The notes below the pieces were generated by a model. The model made no database searches and was not told the DNA's origin. It saw nothing but the letters and a program-made list of their open reading frames with translations. 36,356 nucleotides of DNA from Mycoplasmatota bacterium (GTDB lineage: Bacteria > Bacillota_I > Bacilli_A > RF39 > UBA660), in NCBI GenBank assembly GCA_012727915.1, contig JAAYGD010000005.1:1-36356 (forward strand). Direction: 5' to 3'. The translations under genes were made by a program, and so were the position numbers. Positions 18,748-28,378 of this stretch are shown piece after piece; position 1 is the stretch's first letter; every line of letters starts with the position of its first letter.

Positions 18748-19806
18748 TTACCTCCCCAATAACTTTCCTATATCACTAAATGTAATAATAGCCATCAATA
18801 TCATTAACAATGAAAATCCAATCATATTAACCGTATTTTCTATTTTGATTGGAATAGGTTTTCTTCTTACTTTTTCAATAATTAAAAACAATACTCTTCC
18901 TCCATCAAATGCTGGAAATGGAATTAAATTTATAAATCCAACATTAATACCTAGAAACGCTACTAAAGTTAATACTGATTCAAATCCAGAATCTACACTA
19001 GCCTCTACAACACTATATATTCCAACCGGACCCGCAAGATTATCAACACCTAGCTTTCCTACAATCAATCTATTTATTACTTTAAACATAGAAACAATTG
19101 TATTTTTAAATTCTATAAATGGATAAGTAATAACATCAATAAAGCCTTTCTTATCCTTTTGTATTATTTCAAAGCCAAATACATAACTTTCTTCTTCTAA
19201 TTCCAAATTTTTTGTTGGTATAATAAACACATTTTTAAGTTCCCCTTTAGAATCTTCAACTTTAAAATTAATTCCATCTTTTACATATTCGGTTTCAATT
19301 AAAACCATATATAAATCATCAATAGAGTTAGTTTTATATTTTCCTACTTCTAATATTTTATCTCCTTCTTTTAGTTCAGAATTATATGCATTATATCCTT
19401 CTAATAATTTTCCTACATAAGGACTGGGATCTTTTGCGCCATATATAATTGCTATTAAAAATAATACTAATATAGACAATATAAAATTAAATGAAGCTCC
19501 CGCAATCATAATTGTAAATCTTTCAAAAAAGGTTTTACTTTGAATTTTTTTAGATTTAGGAATTTTTTTATCATCTTCTATTTCTTCACCAGCTATACTG
19601 ACATAACCTCCAATAGGTAAAGCTTTAATAAAATATTCAGTTTCATCATTTTTTCTTTTGAATTTACGAATTGTAGGACCCATCCCAATTGAAAAAGCAT
19701 AAACATGAACTCCTGCTCTTTTAGCAAAAATAAAATGGCCCAATTCATGAACAAATATAATTATACCAAGTATAAAAATAAAAATTAATATATTTATTAC
19801 CCACAT
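18748..19806 (-). CDS. rseP: RIP metalloprotease (site-2 protease)
   Basis: VHELGHFIFAKRAGVHVYAFSIGMGP; PDZ region; FLGINVGFINLIPFPAFDGGRVLF. Confidence 0.96.
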   Translation of the reverse strand: MWVINILIFIFILGIIIFVHELGHFIFAKRAGVHVYAFSIGMGPTIRKFKRKNDETEYFIKALPIGGYVSIAGEEIEDDKKIPKSKKIQSKTFFERFTIMIAGASFNFILSILVLFLIAIIYGAKDPSPYVGKLLEGYNAYNSELKEGDKILEVGKYKTNSIDDLYMVLIETEYVKDGINFKVEDSKGELKNVFIIPTKNLELEEESYVFGFEIIQKDKKGFIDVITYPFIEFKNTIVSMFKVINRLIVGKLGVDNLAGPVGIYSVVEASVDSGFESVLTLVAFLGINVGFINLIPFPAFDGGRVLFLIIEKVRRKPIPIKIENTVNMIGFSLLMILMAIITFSDIGKLLGR

Positions 19807-19814
19807 AAAGCCTC

Positions 19815-20615
19815 CTATATGATTGATATGAAAAATATATAACCAATTAAAACAAATATTAAACTATCAAATCTGTCTAATATTCCACCATGACCAAATA
19901 TAATATTAGAATAATCCTTAACATTATAAAATCTTTTTATTGAACTAAATAATAAATCTCCCAATTGACTAATTACCGCTAAAAACATTGTAATAGAAAC
20001 TAATAACAACAAATTAATTGAATCATTAATATTAATATAATAAATGGTAGATGCTATTATAGTTCCAAATAATACTCCCACAACCAAGCCCACAATACTT
20101 TTCTTTGGAGATATTTTGGGGCACAATTTTTTCCTTCCAGATAACATTCCGGAAATTAATGCATAAGTATCCGTCATAGTAGAAATTGATAATAAATAAA
20201 TAAAAGTTTTAATATCATAAGCTCTAATAAATATTAATAAATTAAATACAAACCCAATCATTAATACTATTCCCAATATAAACAAAGCATCAATAATATT
20301 ATACTTATCAAAATCATTATATATTATAAGAGGAATCAAGAAAAATATTATCATAATACCAATTATTCTATAGTCTAAAAATAAAGAATAATTATCAACA
20401 TTAAATTTACTTAATATTAAAAACAATGTACTTATATACGATAAAAACTTAACAAAAGAAGGAGTCTTTCTTTTTAATTCTTTTAATCCCAATAGTTCTT
20501 TTAGAGCAAGTAATCCTAATACAGAAACTGTTAATTTAAAAACATTTCCTCCATATATAATTACTGGTACAAATATTATTATCATTATTATTATTCCAAT
20601 AATTCTCTTTTTCAT
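19815..20615 (-). CDS. cdsA: Phosphatidate cytidylyltransferase
   Basis: ISPKKSIVGLVVGVLFG...SQLGDLLFSSIKRFYNVKDYSNIIFGHGGILDRFDSLIF signature. Confidence 0.94.
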   Translation of the reverse strand: MKKRIIGIIIMIIIFVPVIIYGGNVFKLTVSVLGLLALKELLGLKELKRKTPSFVKFLSYISTLFLILSKFNVDNYSLFLDYRIIGIMIIFFLIPLIIYNDFDKYNIIDALFILGIVLMIGFVFNLLIFIRAYDIKTFIYLLSISTMTDTYALISGMLSGRKKLCPKISPKKSIVGLVVGVLFGTIIASTIYYININDSINLLLLVSITMFLAVISQLGDLLFSSIKRFYNVKDYSNIIFGHGGILDRFDSLIFVLIGYIFFISII

Positions 20616-20660
20616 ACTCTCACCATATTAATTATATATTAGTTGTTTATTTATATCAAG

Positions 20661-21623
20661 TTATTTAATACCTATACCTCTATATAATCTTTTGTCTTCT
20701 AATGATTTATTATATGTATCAGTAATCAAACTATCTCCATCAGGATTTGTATTTTTTCTTTTTGATATTTCATCATAATAACCAACGTTTGACTTTATAA
20801 TAGAATCTTCATCAATCAAGAACAAATTTGCTCTCATATAACAAGTTCTAAGTATTGTTTTGCTATCTAACAAACCATCTTTCTTTTTGTATTTTTTTAA
20901 AACACTTTGAGTTTTTTTCAAATTATCTAATATTATTCCACTAAATATTGATGTATTTATTTCTTTTGGCATATTAGAAAAGCTCATATAAAACCCAGCA
21001 GTTATAAGAATGTTTTTATCAACCTCGAAATTATTTAATAACATCTCTGATTCCAAATGATCATTCATAAAAATCAAATTATACTTGGCTTCAATTAATT
21101 CTTCTTTTATATCTTCATTATCACTCTTATCTATACTATCTTGTATCATGGATAAAAATATCCTATTAATATCATTATTGAAAAGCTCATCGCAATATAT
21201 TAAATATGAAGACAAAGGAATTCCATATTTAACTTTAGAATAATTTTGAAGTTGTTCTTCTTTTTTTAACTTTTCAATTTCTTCAATTACTATGTTGAAT
21301 ATCTTATTAAATAAGTATCGACTTGATAAATCTGTAGAATCTTGAATAATGCATTCTTCATCATTTAATCGCCCTAATAACAATTCATTTTTAATATGTA
21401 CACTTGCATCAATCATTTCTAATAATACATGTTTTTTGATATTTATATTATCTTTTATTAGTTTATTAATTTCAGACAATAACTCCAATGCATCTTCAAA
21501 TTCTTTTTCTTTCTTTCCTCCAACAATCTCAAAAAAAGATAAGTCTTTGTAGATTTCTTTTCTTTTATTTATTAATGCTTCTTCTTTTTTAAAATTTAAG
21601 TAATCAAGTTCAAATTCATCCAT
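20661..21623 (-). CDS. Hypothetical protein, about 320 aa
   Basis: Open frame; start taken as ATG after GGAGGGTTTT; no recognised domain. Confidence 0.65.
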   Translation of the reverse strand: MDEFELDYLNFKKEEALINKRKEIYKDLSFFEIVGGKKEKEFEDALELLSEINKLIKDNINIKKHVLLEMIDASVHIKNELLLGRLNDEECIIQDSTDLSSRYLFNKIFNIVIEEIEKLKKEEQLQNYSKVKYGIPLSSYLIYCDELFNNDINRIFLSMIQDSIDKSDNEDIKEELIEAKYNLIFMNDHLESEMLLNNFEVDKNILITAGFYMSFSNMPKEINTSIFSGIILDNLKKTQSVLKKYKKKDGLLDSKTILRTCYMRANLFLIDEDSIIKSNVGYYDEISKRKNTNPDGDSLITDTYNKSLEDKRLYRGIGIK

Positions 21624-21678
21624 AAAACCCTCCATAAATATATATAATATACTATATTTATTTATTTTTAAACCATAT

Positions 21679-21707
21679 TTGATAAAAAAATATTTTTATG
21701 CTAAAAT
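21679..21707 (+). promoter_or_regulatory. Promoter of the 145-aa ORF
   Basis: TTGATA-17 nt-TAAAAT (boundaries approximate). Confidence 0.6.
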
Positions 21708-21730
21708 ATTTTCTTAATCGAGGTGATATT

Positions 21731-22168
21731 ATGAAATATTCATCAAATTTTGATTTTTATTTGTTACCATGTGGCGCTATTTTCAGTGAGTTTTTATACC
21801 AATATAAATATATAGATGAAGTTCCATCTTATAATAAAAATGATATAAAACCCATTATTGACATTGCAACCGAAAACAAAGTTTTCACATCATCTTGTTA
21901 TCATAGTGATGCAATAAAATTAGCTGAAATAATTAAGAACCAATATAATTCTCCAGAGTTAGAAGAAAAAACTAATAATATTATTGATTCTCATATGGGC
22001 ACTTTATTGTTAAAAGCATTATATGATTATAATTTTGCGGATTCAAATGGACAAAAAAGAATAGATACTGAAATAGAAACATTATTAAGTCTTAATAACT
22101 TAGCTCTTACTGGTATGCCAGAAAAGCCTGGAGGCTTTAAAAAAATATTTAAAAAAAATAAGGATTAA
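21731..22168 (+). CDS. Hypothetical protein, about 145 aa
   Basis: ATG after cgaggtgatatt (start moved from 21698); no recognised domain. Confidence 0.65.
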   Translation: MKYSSNFDFYLLPCGAIFSEFLYQYKYIDEVPSYNKNDIKPIIDIATENKVFTSSCYHSDAIKLAEIIKNQYNSPELEEKTNNIIDSHMGTLLLKALYDYNFADSNGQKRIDTEIETLLSLNNLALTGMPEKPGGFKKIFKKNKD

Positions 22169-22188
22169 ATAATTCTTATTTTTTTGAC
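22158..22188. terminator. Bidirectional terminator
   Basis: AAATAAGGAT-taaata-ATTCTTATTTTTTT between convergent genes. Confidence 0.7.
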
Positions 22189-22478
22189 ATTATTTTTAAT
22201 ATCTCATCAAAATTGTCATCTTTTGCAATTATGTTTTTTCTAATTGATTTGCATTTATCACATTTATAAACAATTTTAAATGTATCTTTATATTTTTCTA
22301 TATCAATAGGAATTAGATATCCTTTGCATTCGGATAATCTATCTCCTGGATTAATATCCAAATGAATGGAATGCAAACAATTTGGGCAATGATCTCTTGA
22401 GGAATATACAAGAGGTATTACTTCCTTTTTACAATTATAACAGATAAATTTTTCATCTATTTCATTAAATCTTTTCAT
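22176..22478 (-). CDS. RNHCP-domain zinc-ribbon protein
   Basis: FICYNCKKEVIPLVYSSRDHCPNCLHSIHLDINPGDRLSECKGYLIPI...YKCDKCKSIRKNIIAKDD. Confidence 0.85.
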   Translation of the reverse strand: MKRFNEIDEKFICYNCKKEVIPLVYSSRDHCPNCLHSIHLDINPGDRLSECKGYLIPIDIEKYKDTFKIVYKCDKCKSIRKNIIAKDDNFDEILKIMSKK

Positions 22479-23673
22479 TTAGAATTACTTTAATATATGT
22501 TTTTTTACCCTTTTGAATTACTATTTCTTTTCTATTTACAATATAGTTAGTATCCATTATTTTTTCTTTATCTATTATTATTCCACCTTGTTCTATTAAC
22601 CTTCTTGCCTCTGATTTGGATGGTACCAAATTAGTTTTTACCATTAAATCAATTACATTAATATTATTATCTTCTATTTTTACTGTAGGCATATTATTTG
22701 GATTATTACCACTAAAAATTTCTTCAGATAACTTTTGAACTTTAATAGCTTCTTCTTCTCCATGAACTAATTTTGTTACTTCAAAAGCCATTACCTTTTT
22801 AGCCTTTATAATGTCTTCTTTGCACATTTTTTTAATTTCAGATACTGGATAATCACTAAAGAAACATAATAATCTTTCAACATCTTCATCATATGAATTA
22901 ATAAACATTTGATAAAAATCATATACTGTGGTTTTTTCTCTAGATACCCATAAAGTACCAGAAGAAGTTTTCCCCATTTTTTCGCCATCAGCTTTTACTA
23001 ACAAAGGACAGGTTAATGCTTCTATTTCTTTATTTTTAATATTTGATAAATTATTCATCTTTCTAAATAATTCAGTGCCCGCTACCATGTTAGCCCATTG
23101 ATCAGAACCACCTACTTGTAATACACAACCTTCGGTTTCATTTAAATGTACAAAATCATATGCTTGCATTAACATATAACCCATTTCTAAAAAAGTTAAT
23201 CCCCCTTCTTCTAATCTTTTCTTATAACAATCAGTAGATAACATTTTATTTACATTAAAATGAACTCCAACTTTTCTCATAAAATCTATATAATTATCTT
23301 TCATCCATGATACATTATCTACTATTTTAGCGGGATTGTTACCATCAACATCAACAAATTTTTTTACTAATTCTATTACTTCTTTTTTATTGTATTCAAC
23401 TTGTTCCTTTGATAAGGTTTTTCTTAAATCACTTCTTCCTGAAGGATCACCTATTAAAGCAGTAGCTCCTCCAATTAATACTATTGGATGATGTCCCATT
23501 TTTTGAAGTCTTCTTACTAATGTTAATGCGAAAAAATGACCTATATGCAAACTATCTGCTGTAGGATCTATACCTAAATAGAAAGTTATTTTTTCATTAT
23601 TAATCATTTTTTTAATTAATTCTTCATTTGTTGCTTGATAAACATATCCTCTTTCCTTTAATTCATTAAACAT
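22465..23673 (-). CDS. tyrS: Tyrosyl-tRNA synthetase
   Basis: FYLGIDPTADSLHIGHFFAL; KMGKTSSG (KMSKS-type); C-terminal S4 domain. Confidence 0.97.
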   Translation of the reverse strand: MFNELKERGYVYQATNEELIKKMINNEKITFYLGIDPTADSLHIGHFFALTLVRRLQKMGHHPIVLIGGATALIGDPSGRSDLRKTLSKEQVEYNKKEVIELVKKFVDVDGNNPAKIVDNVSWMKDNYIDFMRKVGVHFNVNKMLSTDCYKKRLEEGGLTFLEMGYMLMQAYDFVHLNETEGCVLQVGGSDQWANMVAGTELFRKMNNLSNIKNKEIEALTCPLLVKADGEKMGKTSSGTLWVSREKTTVYDFYQMFINSYDEDVERLLCFFSDYPVSEIKKMCKEDIIKAKKVMAFEVTKLVHGEEEAIKVQKLSEEIFSGNNPNNMPTVKIEDNNINVIDLMVKTNLVPSKSEARRLIEQGGIIIDKEKIMDTNYIVNRKEIVIQKGKKTYIKVILNEKI

Positions 23674-23684
23674 ATTTCCTCCTA

Positions 23685-23880
23685 TAAAAAAACACTACAA
23701 ATCTAAGGACGATTAATCGCGGTACCACCTTAGTTCATAGTATCTCTATGCTCTTTATATTATAACGTAATAAACGTTCAAATTCTTAGTATGTAAATTC
23801 ATTTAATTATTATCCTAATTTCCACCAAACATTAAGTCTCTATATATAACAACTAAACTACTAATTACTAATCACTATTT
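23685..23880 (-). promoter_or_regulatory. T-box leader upstream of tyrS
   Basis: T-box AAGGTGGTACCGCG; distal-loop-like TTTGGTGGAAA; candidate UAC (Tyr) specifier at 23795-23793. Confidence 0.88.
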
Positions 23881-23889
23881 GATACCAAA

Positions 23890-23918
23890 ATTGTATCACT
23901 ATAATATTTTAAAGTCAA
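23890..23918 (-). promoter_or_regulatory. tyrS promoter, overlapping the ezrA 3' end
   Basis: TTGACT-17 nt-TACAAT. Confidence 0.7.
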
Positions 23919-25633
23919 ACATCTTTCTCATATAAACCAAGTAATTTTTTATGAATTCCAGGTTCAATCATATCAATAGTATTTAAAACTAATTCTAATG
24001 ATCTTTTATATTCACCATTACTAAATAAAATTTCAGCTTTGTTTAAACCTTCTTCTATATATTGCTTTCCACCTCTATATCTATTTCCATAAACAATAGC
24101 ATTTTCTGCCATCATAGAAGTTTTAAGTAATTCATTAGTAGTATTATGAATTTTAAAAACTAAATCTCTTGCTGTATCAACTCTCGTATTTAGTACTTGA
24201 ATATTTATTGGCTTCTTTGATAATTCTTTTGCAATTTCCTTTATTCCTTCATACGCTTCATCTAATTCAACATAATACTTATTAGGAATTACTGGGACAT
24301 TATAATCTCTTATTTTATATTTAGTATTTTTTAATAATTCTTCTATTTCTTCCAATTGTTCTCTAGCTCTTTTTTCATCTTCTTGCATATTTCCAACAGT
24401 TTGCATATACTTATTTACTTTTAATTCAATGTTACCAAGTTTGCTCATAATCAATTCTAATTCCTTAACTAATCTTGAATATGGAAAACTCGAAGTATTT
24501 TTTGTATCACAAAGCAAATTAAAATCTTTATTAGCTTCTTCCAAATTTAATGTAACTTCATTTAAATCCTTAATTTGTTCTTTCGTTAATTCATAATTAC
24601 ACTTAGCATCGCTTACTTTACCATACAAACATGTAGTAACTTCATTTATTTTATTAATTTTAGATTTAAATGATATTATTTGTTCTTCAAAATTTTTCCT
24701 TGCGGTTTTCTCCATCTCTAAATCATTATATAAAGAATCAAAGTATTCCAATATAGTTCTTAATTCTAGCAATACATCTTCTAAATTTAAAACTCTTACT
24801 TTTGATTCTGAATCTTTTAATTTCTTTTCTATTTCTTCAATATTATAATCAATATTTAAATAATCTAATTGATATCCTTCTTTAATCATTTTGTTTGATA
24901 AAAGCTTAGCTTCTTCTATTCTCTTTGGAATTAAATTTGTACTCATTAATAAAATAGAAGGAACTTCATCTAATACTGTTTGCATATGTTTAATCATGGT
25001 ATCTAATGATTTAACAATTGTTTTAACATCCTCATATTCTTGATTTTCCATACATTCTTCAAACAATTGAAATCTTTTTTCTATAGTTTCAATTTGTAAT
25101 TGTATAGGTTTAACTAAATTCATAAAATCCGGTTTAGTATTTTCAAATATTTGAATTATTTCTCTAAATTTAAATTTCAAATCAGTAACTATTGCTCTAT
25201 TTTTATCTTCACTTAAAGTAATCTCTTGAATTTCTTTAAATATTTTATCTCTTTTTTCCCTAACTTCATATATTTTTATTTCAGTCTTACTTTTTTTAAC
25301 CAAATAATTTTTATAATCTTTTTGATCTAAAGAATACTCAGTTTCTAAAATTAAATCGTTTATTTTAGGAACATCTTCTTTTTTTATTTTATCTATTCCC
25401 TTATTCCAATTAGAGCATCTTACTTTTAATTTTTCATTCCTAATCAAACTTTCTGCTTTAGATAACTCTGTCATTATAGTAGGATCTATAACTATATTTT
25501 TTTGCTTATCAAGCGCTAAGATTTCTTTTTTATGTTTGTTTCTACTTTGTCTTTGAATTAAAAACAATATTATAGATATTACTAGAATAGTAATAATATA
25601 TATTGTCACTAAAAACAAAATTATGTTATCCAT
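23915..25633 (-). CDS. ezrA: Septation ring formation regulator EzrA
   Basis: N-terminal TM, 572-aa coiled-coil with the EzrA layout; EEGLNKAEILFSNGEYKRSLELVLNTIDMIEPGIHKKL. Confidence 0.85.
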   Translation of the reverse strand: MDNIILFLVTIYIITILVISIILFLIQRQSRNKHKKEILALDKQKNIVIDPTIMTELSKAESLIRNEKLKVRCSNWNKGIDKIKKEDVPKINDLILETEYSLDQKDYKNYLVKKSKTEIKIYEVREKRDKIFKEIQEITLSEDKNRAIVTDLKFKFREIIQIFENTKPDFMNLVKPIQLQIETIEKRFQLFEECMENQEYEDVKTIVKSLDTMIKHMQTVLDEVPSILLMSTNLIPKRIEEAKLLSNKMIKEGYQLDYLNIDYNIEEIEKKLKDSESKVRVLNLEDVLLELRTILEYFDSLYNDLEMEKTARKNFEEQIISFKSKINKINEVTTCLYGKVSDAKCNYELTKEQIKDLNEVTLNLEEANKDFNLLCDTKNTSSFPYSRLVKELELIMSKLGNIELKVNKYMQTVGNMQEDEKRAREQLEEIEELLKNTKYKIRDYNVPVIPNKYYVELDEAYEGIKEIAKELSKKPINIQVLNTRVDTARDLVFKIHNTTNELLKTSMMAENAIVYGNRYRGGKQYIEEGLNKAEILFSNGEYKRSLELVLNTIDMIEPGIHKKLLGLYEKDV

Positions 25634-25697
25634 AAATCCTCCTACTATAATGCTATTTTATCATATTTTGTCTATTTTTTAAATGTTTCATATTATA

Positions 25698-25726
25698 TTG
25701 ACTTAATTATTTAATAATATTATAAT
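25698..25726 (+). promoter_or_regulatory. rpsD promoter
   Basis: TTGACT-17 nt-TATAAT. Confidence 0.8.
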
Positions 25727-25732
25727 ACTAGT

Positions 25733-25887
25733 GCATTAAACATTTGAGCGGCATAATAATAAAATATATGATGTGTTTTTTGAAAGTTATAAATAATTAC
25801 CCGGCTGCGTAATGAAAGTACAATAAAAACACCCTATGTATTGGTATTATATTCAATAGTTTAATAGTAAATATTGAAGGAGGAAAA
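25733..25887 (+). promoter_or_regulatory. rpsD 5' leader, candidate S4 autoregulatory element
   Basis: About 155-nt UTR with GTGTTTTT(25773-25780)/AAAAACAC(25825-25832) enclosing ATTAC(25796-25800)/GTAAT(25809-25813). Confidence 0.55.
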
Positions 25888-26490
25888 ATGTCAAGATATA
25901 CAGGCCCTGCTTATAAAAGAAGCAGAAGAGTTGGAATTTCAACTTTAGAAACTGGTAGAGAATTATTAAAGAAACCTTATGTACCTGGACAACACGGAAG
26001 ATCTAGAAGAAGGAAATTATCAAACTATGGAATTCAATTAACTGAAAAACAAAAAATGAGATTTACTTACGGTTTGGGTGAAAGACAATTACAAAGAGTA
26101 TATGTATCAGCATCTAAGATGAAAGGTATCCATGGTGAAAATATGTTTAGAATACTTGAAAGTAGACTAGATAATATAGTATTCCGTATGGGTATGGCAA
26201 ATACTAGAAGTGGCGCAAGACAATTAGTAAATCATGGTCACGTTCTTGTAAATGGCAATAAAGTAGATATTCCATCATATCAAGTATCACCTGGAGACAA
26301 AATATCAGTAAAAGAAAATTCTAAAACTCAAAAATCAATTAAAGAAGCATTAGACAGAGTTGTTAAAACAGTTGAATATATTTCTTTTGATAAAGAAAAA
26401 TTAGAAGGTTCTTATGTAAGATATCCAGAAAGATCTGAATTAACAGCCGATATTAATGAATCATTAATAGTTGAATATTATAGTAGATAA
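25888..26490 (+). CDS. rpsD: 30S ribosomal protein S4
   Basis: MSRYTGPAYKRSRRVGISTLETGRELLKKPYVPGQHGRSRR...; S4 domain. Confidence 0.97.
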   Translation: MSRYTGPAYKRSRRVGISTLETGRELLKKPYVPGQHGRSRRRKLSNYGIQLTEKQKMRFTYGLGERQLQRVYVSASKMKGIHGENMFRILESRLDNIVFRMGMANTRSGARQLVNHGHVLVNGNKVDIPSYQVSPGDKISVKENSKTQKSIKEALDRVVKTVEYISFDKEKLEGSYVRYPERSELTADINESLIVEYYSR

Positions 26491-26520
26491 AAAAATAAGA
26501 ATTACTTCTTATTTTTTGTT
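26489..26520. terminator. Bidirectional terminator
   Basis: AAAAAATAAGAA-ttac-TTCTTATTTTTT. Confidence 0.8.
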
Positions 26521-26837
26521 TGACTTTTCTTTAAATTAACTAAATTTGATGAATTTCCAGTTACTTTATTATAAGAATCCAATTCGAATTTGTTCATTTC
26601 AATAATATTGTTATTTATATTTGAAGCAAGTTTTATATTTACATACATAATTGGAAATGATAACACAGCAGTTAATGGAATATTCTTTTTTGTAATTATT
26701 GAACTTAATGCCCATAATGTATATAAAGATGTAATAGATAGAATAAGGAAAATTTTTCTCTTATTCATATTCTCTTTTTTATTTATTATGTTTTCATTAT
26801 TGCTTTCTATAAGTTTTTGATTTTTTTCTTTTTTCAA
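26502..26837 (-). CDS. Hypothetical membrane protein, 111 aa
   Basis: Two hydrophobic segments; convergent with rpsD. Confidence 0.55.
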   Translation of the reverse strand: MKKEKNQKLIESNNENIINKKENMNKRKIFLILSITSLYTLWALSSIITKKNIPLTAVLSFPIMYVNIKLASNINNNIIEMNKFELDSYNKVTGNSSNLVNLKKSQTKNKK

Positions 26838-26884
26838 AATTATTACCTCTTATTAAAAATTAAAATATATTATTTATTGTATTG

Positions 26885-26913
26885 AAAAAGATAAGAATTA
26901 TTTCTTATCTTTA
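26885..26913 (-). terminator. Terminator after the ytxH-like gene
   Basis: AAAGATAAGAA-ttat-TTCTTATCTTT overlapping the stop codon. Confidence 0.75.
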
Positions 26914-27302
26914 TCTGCTTCTAATTTTTCTATTACTTGCTTTGCCAAATCTGATATAGATGTTTTAATCGATTTAGTAGCTTCTTCAACAACCGGTTTA
27001 CCAGATTGTTTTGCTAAATCAACTAATTCACCAGCTTTTTTAGCTAAAACTTCTCCTTTTTCTTTTGCCATTTCAATTACTTTTTCTTTATCTAAAGATT
27101 TGATTTCTTTGTTTATTTCTTTAATTTTTCCTTCGATGTTAACTTTTACTTCTTCCATATCTAAATCTTTCAATTGGTCAAACATTTCTGTCATCTTTTT
27201 AGATAAATCTTGTCTAGTTTCTTTCCCAGTCTTAGGTGCAAATAAAAGTCCTAATCCAGCTCCTAAAATAGCACCAAGTGCAAATTTACTCCCTCTCTTC
27301 AT
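26898..27302 (-). CDS. YtxH domain-containing protein
   Basis: KFALGAILGAGLGLLFAPKTGKETRQDLSKKM signature. Confidence 0.88.
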   Translation of the reverse strand: MKRGSKFALGAILGAGLGLLFAPKTGKETRQDLSKKMTEMFDQLKDLDMEEVKVNIEGKIKEINKEIKSLDKEKVIEMAKEKGEVLAKKAGELVDLAKQSGKPVVEEATKSIKTSISDLAKQVIEKLEADKDKK

Positions 27303-27594
27303 TTTCTTCTTCTCCTTTCTTTTTTTTCTTATTAAATAATCCTAACACAAAGGAAGCTATTCCTTCAGTTATCTTATCCATAATTAATGATATTCTATCA
27401 GTTGCATTATCTATCATTTTAAACGCTCCATCCAAAGATTTAACTTTTTTATCTATATCTTCTACAATTAAATCCATCTTTTTTAATATTTTAAGTGCTC
27501 TTATTAATAATATTATCAATATAATTAAAGTTATAAGTCCAACCATATAAAGTAATAATGGTAACCAAATTTGTAACAATTCTACAAATGTCAT
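27286..27594 (-). CDS. DUF948-like single-pass membrane protein
   Basis: N-terminal TM then amphipathic helix (VEDIDKKVKSLDGAFKMIDNATDRISLIMDKI), upstream of ytxH-like gene. Confidence 0.6.
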   Translation of the reverse strand: MTFVELLQIWLPLLLYMVGLITLIILIILLIRALKILKKMDLIVEDIDKKVKSLDGAFKMIDNATDRISLIMDKITEGIASFVLGLFNKKKKKGEEENEERE

Positions 27595-28376
27595 TCTTCA
27601 CTCTCCTCGTCTTTATACATACTATCTACTAGAGAATAAAAATCATCATCTGAAGTTTCCTTTAACAATTTATCTATAGACTTAATTTTATCATCTATTT
27701 CATCTAAATCATAACTCTCTTCTTCATAGTCTTCTTCATTTAATTCTAATCTACTTAAAGGTTTTTCATCCTTTTGTTCTTCTTTTTTTGGAAGTTCCAC
27801 TTCTTTTTCTTCTTTAAGTGACTCGAACAAATTAATTTCAGCTTGTTTTTCTATTGGAGTTTCTTCTGTTGTATAAAATTTTTCTTCTCTAGTTACTGTT
27901 TTAGTTACTTCCACTTGACCATATGCTTTTCTCATTACGCTATCAACGTCCATTTTACCATCAATATCAAATCCACTAGCAGAATTTTTTTCAACTATAT
28001 CTCCTTTTTTATAATTCTTATCAAGTATTCCATATATTGGAGATATTACAGGAGAAGGTCTAAATACTCTTTTATCATCAGGTGGTGACATGTGTTCAAT
28101 CACTCTACTTTTTTCTTCTTGTTCATTTAATATATTTACTTGTTCAATATCCTCTTCAACAAAATCTTCATCATCAAAGTTTATTGGAAATTTAAACTTG
28201 GGATCAGTCTTAAATAAATCCCTCTCTGTTATGGCAGAATCGGTATCTATTTTTGGTTCTTCAATGCTTTCTTCTTTTACTTCTTCTTTTTTGACTTCTT
28301 TATTTTTTTCTTCTTTTATTACTTCATCATCATCATCCTCAAATAATACATCTTTAAGTTTATTAAAAAAACCCAT
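27591..28376 (-). CDS. Acidic, largely disordered protein with VFRPSPVISPIYGILDKNY motif
   Basis: 261 aa, many E/D/K; ATGA overlap with the downstream gene. Confidence 0.65.
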   Translation of the reverse strand: MGFFNKLKDVLFEDDDDEVIKEEKNKEVKKEEVKEESIEEPKIDTDSAITERDLFKTDPKFKFPINFDDEDFVEEDIEQVNILNEQEEKSRVIEHMSPPDDKRVFRPSPVISPIYGILDKNYKKGDIVEKNSASGFDIDGKMDVDSVMRKAYGQVEVTKTVTREEKFYTTEETPIEKQAEINLFESLKEEKEVELPKKEEQKDEKPLSRLELNEEDYEEESYDLDEIDDKIKSIDKLLKETSDDDFYSLVDSMYKDEESEE

Positions 28377-28378
28377 AA

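Noticed and set aside
17827-21552. ORFs 17827..18063, 18845..19126, 21349..21552 (+)
   Set aside because: Antisense to fmt, rseP and the 320-aa gene; Ser/Asn/Ile-rich shadow frames.
22806-22988. ORF 22806..22988 (-)
   Set aside because: Out-of-frame ORF inside tyrS.
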